Of a stretch of DNA of 48,286 bases, positions 43,683 to 48,286 are shown one piece after another. This DNA is from a virus. The DNA lies in the IMG/VR virus record IMGVR_UViG_3300032323_001529, positions 1 to 48,286 of that record. The stretch is one strand, 5' to 3'. The first letter of the stretch is position 1. Each line of letters starts with the position of its first letter. The position numbers were made by a program, and so were the translations under genes. The notes under the pieces are model-generated. The model ran no database searches. It saw nothing but the letters and a program-made list of their open reading frames with translations, and was not told the DNA's origin.

Positions 43683-44513
43683 ATGGCGCAACCATCTAGT
43701 AGAGCGGAGTTGAAAGACTATTGCCTCAAACAATTAGGAAAACCAGTTTTAGAAATAAATGTAGATGATGACCAAATTGATAATTTAATTGATGATGCAA
43801 TTCAATATTACCATGAACGTCATTTTGATGGTATCGATCGTGTATTTTTAAAACATAAACTTACTCCTGCAACTAAAACAACTTTATCCCAACCCGGACC
43901 TGTAGGTTCTGCAACCACTTCGGGTAGTGTCGTTGGAGTTGGATTAACTTCTCTTACTTATGTTGAAGGAGTAAATTATTTACCTCTTCCAGATAGTATT
44001 ATTGGCGTAAATAATATCCTTAAAATTAATTCTAGCACAGTTTCTGATGGTCTGTTTAATATTAAATATCAGTTATTTTTGAATGATGTTTATTATTATG
44101 GTGCATTGGATCTTCTTAACTATGCAATGGTTAAAAGGTATCTTGAAGATTTAGATTTTCTTTTAAATCCTCATGCACAAATTAGATTCAATAAGAAGAA
44201 TCATAAATTATATCTTGATATTGATTGGTCTCAGGTTGGGGAAAATGAGTATGTAATTATTGATTGTTACCGAATCGTTGATCCTTCAGACGCACCAAAA
44301 CTTTATAATGATTGGTGGTTAAAAAAATATCTAACATCCCTCATAAAAAAACAATGGGGGCAAAATATGATAAAGTTTCAGGGTGTTCAACTTCCCGGTG
44401 GTGTTCAACTTAATGGTAGACAAATTTATGATGACGGTGTTGCAGAAATTGAAAAACTTGAACAACAACTCAAAGATGAATATGAATTACCACCACTAGA
44501 TCTCATAGGTTAA
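43683..44513 (+). CDS. gp13: gp13-like neck protein
   Basis: The 276-residue protein begins with a helix typical of gp13 (SRAELKDYCLKQLGKPVLEI), then NVDDDQIDNLIDDAIQYYHERHFDG. The conserved C-terminal blocks are NEYVIIDCYRIVDP, YNDWWLKKYLTSLIKKQWGQN, MIKFQGVQLPGG and VQLNGRQIYDDGV. gp13 and gp14 form the neck that closes the filled head and receives the tail. Length is near that of T4 gp13 (about 309). The ribosome-binding GGGG (43671-43674) lies in the 3' arm of the upstream terminator, eight bases before the ATG. The gp14 gene follows after one base. Confidence 0.93.
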   Translation: MAQPSSRAELKDYCLKQLGKPVLEINVDDDQIDNLIDDAIQYYHERHFDGIDRVFLKHKLTPATKTTLSQPGPVGSATTSGSVVGVGLTSLTYVEGVNYLPLPDSIIGVNNILKINSSTVSDGLFNIKYQLFLNDVYYYGALDLLNYAMVKRYLEDLDFLLNPHAQIRFNKKNHKLYLDIDWSQVGENEYVIIDCYRIVDPSDAPKLYNDWWLKKYLTSLIKKQWGQNMIKFQGVQLPGGVQLNGRQIYDDGVAEIEKLEQQLKDEYELPPLDLIG

Positions 44514-44514
44514 T

Positions 44515-45945
44515 ATGTCACCACTCAACTCTTATTTTTTACAAGGATCTCCGAGTGAGCAAAGACTTATTCAAGATCTAATCAATGAACAACTTAAAAT
44601 GTATGGACAAGATGTTCTATACATGCCCAGAAAAATTGTTGGTGAAAATACAGTCATCAAAGAAATTACTGCTTCAAAATTTGATGATAGTTATAGAATT
44701 GAGGCTTACTTAATGAACTTTGATGGTTTTTCTGGTAATGGAGATTTGTTATTAAAATTTGGTGTTAGAAGTAATGATGAAATAAATCTTGTTATCTCAA
44801 AGGAGAGGTATGATGATTTCATATCCCCTTTGTTGAAATTATGGCCGGAAAATGAAAGGAAACTTGCATATAGACCTCAAGAAGGGGATTTAATTTGGTT
44901 TCCTTTAGATGAATCGTTATTTGAAATTAAATATGTTGAACATAAAAGACCGTTTTATCAACTCAATAATCTTTATGTTTATGAATTGAGGTGTGAAAGG
45001 TTTGAATATGAAGATGAGATTATTGATGTTCCGGAAGTTGATCCAACAGGAATTGAAGTTAATGAATCCGTAAAAGATTTGGGGAACATTTACACTATTC
45101 AAATGGTTGGTGCTGCAGCAACTATTGCAACTGCTACAGTTGGATTTGCTACAACAACTCCAGGTTCCAAATCAGTCCAATATATTGATTTGATTAATGA
45201 TGGATTTGGTTATATTTCAACTCCTACAGTTACAATATCAAAACCACCTGTTGGGGGAATGACTGCAACAGCTGTTGCAATTATGACTAGTAGATCCTCA
45301 AATCAAAGACTATCTATTGATAGAATATTGATTACCAATCCTGGATTTGGATATACGGAACCGCCTAGTGTAACTATTTCTGGTGGTAGTGGATCTGGTG
45401 GAATTGCAACAGCAATTATAAATACTGGAGTTTTGGGAATAATTGGCATATCTTCCGGTGGAGTTGGATATACAACTGTTCCACAAGTAACTATAGATAG
45501 AATTTTTATACCAACAAGTTCTGGAGTTTCTTCGAATATTAATAATGCACAGGCAGAATCGGTATTAAACACAAATGGAGTAGTAGTTGCAGTTCGATAT
45601 TCTAATGCTGGCGCTGGTTATACATTTATGCCGTCAGTAACTTTCACAGATCCTACATCAACTACATTTGGTGATTACGATTATAATGAAATTGTTACCG
45701 GAACTAAAACCGGAACAACTGCGTATGTTAAGAGTTGGGATTATCTTAATAGAGTTCTTAAAGTTGCAATCGTTGATGGAAATTTTGCATTAGGTGAGTC
45801 TATTGTTGGAATAGGTGCAAGTTATAAAGTTTCATCTATAAGAAGTAATGAATTTTTAGATGCATATGCATCAAATATTGAAATAGAACAAGCTGCAGAT
45901 TCTATTGTAGATTTTAGTCAACGCAATCCTTTTGGTGAATACTAA
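44515..45945 (+). CDS. gp14: gp14-like neck protein with an inserted Gly-Tyr repeat region
   Basis: Residues 1 to about 185 match gp14: NSYFLQGSPSEQRLIQDLIN, QDVLYMPRKIVGENTV, and GDLIWFPLDESLFEIKYVEH, followed by FYQLNNLYVYELRCERFEYE. The very end (YASNIEIEQAADSIVDFSQR, NPFGEY) is also conserved. Between about residues 195 and 400 lies an insert of four Gly-Tyr repeats (NDGFGYIS, NPGFGYTEPPSV, SGGVGYTTVP, NAGAGYTFMPS), which explains the length of 476 against about 256 in T4. The insert is related to repeats in gp8 and the gp7-like protein, and would project from the neck ring. The gene is one base after gp13. Confidence 0.92.
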   Translation: MSPLNSYFLQGSPSEQRLIQDLINEQLKMYGQDVLYMPRKIVGENTVIKEITASKFDDSYRIEAYLMNFDGFSGNGDLLLKFGVRSNDEINLVISKERYDDFISPLLKLWPENERKLAYRPQEGDLIWFPLDESLFEIKYVEHKRPFYQLNNLYVYELRCERFEYEDEIIDVPEVDPTGIEVNESVKDLGNIYTIQMVGAAATIATATVGFATTTPGSKSVQYIDLINDGFGYISTPTVTISKPPVGGMTATAVAIMTSRSSNQRLSIDRILITNPGFGYTEPPSVTISGGSGSGGIATAIINTGVLGIIGISSGGVGYTTVPQVTIDRIFIPTSSGVSSNINNAQAESVLNTNGVVVAVRYSNAGAGYTFMPSVTFTDPTSTTFGDYDYNEIVTGTKTGTTAYVKSWDYLNRVLKVAIVDGNFALGESIVGIGASYKVSSIRSNEFLDAYASNIEIEQAADSIVDFSQRNPFGEY

Positions 45946-45949
45946 ATAA
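45942..45949 (+). promoter_or_regulatory. Possible weak late-promoter motif overlapping the gp14 stop
   Basis: CTAAATAA overlaps the gp14 stop codon (45943-45945) and lies 23 bases before the gp15 start. In the matching register it agrees with TATAAATA at six of eight positions, so it is a weak candidate. Confidence 0.25.
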
Positions 45950-45972
45950 TTAATACTCTACTCAAACTTGTT

Positions 45973-47022
45973 ATGATCTCAAATTATTTTTACCACGAAA
46001 TATTGAGAAAGACTATTGTGTCTTTTGGAACTCTTTTTAATGACATTAAGATCAAACACAAAGATAATGCTGGAGATGATTTTAGTATCATTACAGTTCC
46101 GATTGCATATGGACCTGTTCAAAAGTTTTTAGCGAGAATCGAACAAGTTCCTGACCTAAAAAAGAGGGCTGCTATTACTTTACCGAGAATGTCATTTGAA
46201 ATGACAGGAATTTCTTATGATTCAAGTAGAAAGTCCTCTACGATGCAAACTTTTAGGGCAGTAGATCAAGAAAGTGGACAAATGTCTAGGAATTTTTTAC
46301 CAGTTCCTTACAATGTCAATATAAGACTTTCAATTATGTCAAAGTTGAACGAAGATGCTTTGCAAATTGTAGAACAAATTTTACCCTATTTTCAACCTCA
46401 TTTTAATTTAACTATTGATTTGGTTTCGAGTATTGGAGAAAAAAGAGATATTCCAATGATTTTGGAAAATATTACAATGGATGATCAATATGAAGGAGAT
46501 TATACAACTAGAAGAATTTTAATTTATAGTTTAGATTTTACTGCAAAGACATATCTATTTGGACCAACTGCTATCGGAAATGATGCATTAATTAAACAAG
46601 TTCAAGTTGATTATTATACCAACACAAATAAAGTTAATGCTTCTAGACAACTCAGATATATTGCAGAACCTAGAGCTTTGAAAGACTATAATAATGATTC
46701 TACAACAACAATTTCTGCAGATATATCAGAAGAAATTACAGAATTCAATGTATCTGATGCAACTTCATTAATTGAAAAATCATATATTATGATTGGAGAA
46801 GAATCGATGTATATTCGTAAAATTACTGGGAATACTTTATTAGTAAATAGAGGTCAAGATGAAACAACCATTTCTACCCATTCTGAAGGTGATTCGGTCA
46901 ATGTAATTAATTTTACAGATGATGAATTAATAGATCTCGATGATGATTTTGGATTTAGTGAAAATCGTTATGATTTTAACGATGGTAAAATTTATAGTAC
47001 AATTAAGGGAACAGATCTATGA
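45973..47022 (+). CDS. gp15: gp15-like tail terminator/sheath stabiliser, C-terminally extended
   Basis: The family signature is clear: NYFYHEILRKTIVSFGTLFN, then VPIAYGPVQKFLARIEQVPD, TLPRMSFEMTGISYDSSRK and QILPYFQPHFNLTIDL, ending the core with DQYEGDYTTRRILIYSLDF and TAKTYLFGP. gp15 caps the tail tube and sheath and joins the tail to the neck. The protein has 349 residues against about 272 in T4; the added C-terminal part (from about residue 244) contains IGEESMYIRKITGNTLLVNR, a small beta module also found in the giant proteins here, and an acidic tail. Its stop overlaps the gp16 start by four bases (ATGA), implying coupled translation. Confidence 0.93.
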   Translation: MISNYFYHEILRKTIVSFGTLFNDIKIKHKDNAGDDFSIITVPIAYGPVQKFLARIEQVPDLKKRAAITLPRMSFEMTGISYDSSRKSSTMQTFRAVDQESGQMSRNFLPVPYNVNIRLSIMSKLNEDALQIVEQILPYFQPHFNLTIDLVSSIGEKRDIPMILENITMDDQYEGDYTTRRILIYSLDFTAKTYLFGPTAIGNDALIKQVQVDYYTNTNKVNASRQLRYIAEPRALKDYNNDSTTTISADISEEITEFNVSDATSLIEKSYIMIGEESMYIRKITGNTLLVNRGQDETTISTHSEGDSVNVINFTDDELIDLDDDFGFSENRYDFNDGKIYSTIKGTDL

Positions 47023-47450
47023 GTTTTGAAGACATTGATAAAGCTTTAGATATTGAGACTACTCCAATTAAATCGGAAATTGTTAAGTCGGAACAAGTTA
47101 CCATCAATAAAGTTAACGACTCATCTGAACAACTCCAAAAAGATTATGAGTATTCTAGAGGTCAACTTTATTCTATTATAGAAAAGGGCCAAGAGGCAAT
47201 TAATGGCATCCTAGAACTTGCACAAGAATCTGATTCTCCAAGAGCGTATGAGGTTGCTGGACAACTGATTAAAAATGTCGGAGATGTTACAGACAAACTC
47301 CTGGATCTTCAAAAGAAAATGAAAGATATTAATCAGGAACAGAAAGGATCTGCACCAACTAATGTCACCAATAATGCAGTATTCTTGGGATCTACCGCAG
47401 AACTTCAAAAGTTTTTAAAGAGTTCCATGAATCCAGATCTATCTAAATAA
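47019..47450 (+). CDS. gp16: gp16-like small terminase subunit
   Basis: The 143-residue protein is similar in size to T4 gp16 (about 164). It has the expected plan: an acidic N-terminal segment, a central helical hairpin that oligomerises (LQKDYEYSRGQLYSIIEKGQ, EAINGILELAQESDSPRAYE, VAGQLIKNVGDVTDKLLDLQ), and a C-terminal tail with NNAVFLGSTAELQKFLK, conserved in cyanophage small terminases. It recognises phage DNA and regulates the packaging ATPase gp17, which is not in the window. It overlaps gp15 by four bases. Confidence 0.92.
   Translation: MSFEDIDKALDIETTPIKSEIVKSEQVTINKVNDSSEQLQKDYEYSRGQLYSIIEKGQEAINGILELAQESDSPRAYEVAGQLIKNVGDVTDKLLDLQKKMKDINQEQKGSAPTNVTNNAVFLGSTAELQKFLKSSMNPDLSK
47442..47449 (+). 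promoter_or_regulatory. Late-promoter-like octamer at the gp16 stop
   Basis: TCTAAATA matches TATAAATA at seven of eight positions and lies across the last codons of gp16, 24 bases before the next start codon at 47474. Confidence 0.35.
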
Positions 47451-47473
47451 ACATAGGAAACTTATAAAAATAA

Positions 47474-48286
47474 ATGGATAAACTCACCTTTAAAGAGTGG
47501 TCTATTATTGCAGACCTAGAAACAATCGCACCTCTTGGGGAGGATTTTGAGTTTTCCATGGCTCGTGGAGAACTTAAAACTGCACAGGCTGCAATCACCA
47601 GATTGATGACTAAACTTAAAGGTGAAGGTGATTTAGAAGCATGGGTACAATCAAAGATTACAAAAGCTGCGGAGTATCTTGATACTGTAGCTGATCATCT
47701 CTCTCATGGAGAAGATGATACCGAAAGAAAGAAAGAAGTTAAAGAAGGTTTCAAAGGTCATAAATCAGTAGAAGAAATCTCAAAAAAGCATAAAGTATCT
47801 CCAGCAATCATCCAAAAACAACTTGAGATGGGGATGAAGATTGAACATGAACATACCACAGATAATGATGAAGCAATGGATATTGCATTGCAACATTTAG
47901 ATGAAATTCCAAATTACTACTCCAAACTTAAAAAGATGGAGAAAGTAAAGGAAGAATGGACAGAACTTCATGACGCAAATGGTAATACTTTTGCACATGT
48001 TGTTGACATCATTAAAGGTAGTGATTATAAGTTTAAAAGTTTTACTCAACCAATAAATGAAGATGCAGTTGAAGAACTTGAAAGTAGACTTAAAAAATTA
48101 GATGATACTTCTTATGACTCCATTGATAAATTAATGCGTAATATTATGAAAGAACATGATATGACTGCAAAAGAACTACATAATGCATTTGTCAAAAAAC
48201 ATGATAAAACTCCAGATGAATGGATTAAAGGTTTAAATGAAAAATGTTGGGATGGATATAAACAAGTTGGAATGAAAAAGAAGGGA
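47474..48286 (+). CDS. Hypothetical cyanophage protein, 3'-truncated (271 aa seen), DUF5661-like region
   Basis: ATG at 47474 opens a frame with no stop before the window ends. Three parts are visible. Residues 1-85 are helical (ARGELKTAQAAITRLM, then EAWVQSKITKAAEYLDTV), a unit I recognise from cyanophage virion proteins. Residues about 90-160 (SVEEISKKHKVSPAIIQKQL, then IEHEHTTDNDEAMDIALQHL) combine a helix-turn-helix-like stretch with a DUF5661-type HEHT...ALQHL motif. The last part ends with NEKCWDGYKQVGMKKKG, the start of a cyanophage motif that usually continues to PNC. Charge is high throughout. Its location between gp16 and the expected gp17 is unusual relative to T4, where the two are adjacent. 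A packaging or capsid role is only a guess. Confidence 0.65.
   Translation, partial: MDKLTFKEWSIIADLETIAPLGEDFEFSMARGELKTAQAAITRLMTKLKGEGDLEAWVQSKITKAAEYLDTVADHLSHGEDDTERKKEVKEGFKGHKSVEEISKKHKVSPAIIQKQLEMGMKIEHEHTTDNDEAMDIALQHLDEIPNYYSKLKKMEKVKEEWTELHDANGNTFAHVVDIIKGSDYKFKSFTQPINEDAVEELESRLKKLDDTSYDSIDKLMRNIMKEHDMTAKELHNAFVKKHDKTPDEWIKGLNEKCWDGYKQVGMKKKG

Noticed and set aside
1-48286. Host-derived photosynthesis or metabolic genes (psbA, hli, talC and similar) common in cyanophages
   Set aside because: None of the frames shows their motifs; this window covers structural and packaging genes only.

Overview
The window looks like the virion-structure arm of a T4-like marine cyanophage (cyanomyovirus). 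All convincing genes lie on the + strand with very short gaps or 1-4 base overlaps. The order gp25 - gp6 - gp7-like - gp8 - (tail/fibre genes) - gp13 - gp14 - gp15 - gp16 is the conserved T4 baseplate-to-neck-to-terminase order, with gp25 placed just before gp6. The bulk is very AT-rich; one 60-base line of the large wedge gene at 5821-5880 is only about 17% G+C by hand count. No host metabolic genes, tRNAs, integrase or transposase were seen.

Left end (1-3406): a stretch with clearly higher G+C (about 57% at 541-600) carries a truncated gene and two small hypothetical genes. Then comes a roughly 350-base non-coding stretch with a strong hairpin, a GC-rich direct repeat and a good sigma70-like promoter. 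Two tiny overlapping genes, a GT-A type glycosyltransferase-like gene with a clear terminator, and four small conserved-looking hypothetical genes follow.

Baseplate block (3410-27609): gp25 and gp6 are followed by a 4262-residue protein at the gp7 position, about four times the size I recall for T4 gp7. It appears to carry a YHYH-like domain, a module shared with the tail fibre, and a probable seven-bladed Asp-box beta-propeller near the C-terminus. gp8 (enlarged) and a 2501-residue DUF4815-type protein complete the block.

Tail/fibre block (27611-43631): four modest structural proteins, a 1173-residue repeat protein with 60-base tandem repeats, and a 3340-residue tail fibre. The fibre has an Mtd-like N-terminus, a repetitive shaft, a beta-helix region and a C-terminal peptidase-S74 chaperone.

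Neck/packaging block (43683-48286): gp13, gp14 (enlarged), gp15 (extended) and gp16 (small terminase), then an unfinished gene before the expected gp17.

T4 late-promoter-like octamers (TATAAATA or one mismatch) recur in the gaps between these blocks, often overlapping stop codons. One sits inside the 5' arm of a terminator directly upstream of gp13. The four largest proteins take about 34 of the 48 kb, and they share small glycine-rich modules with one another and with gp8, gp14 and gp15. This suggests a mosaic virion surface built by module shuffling.
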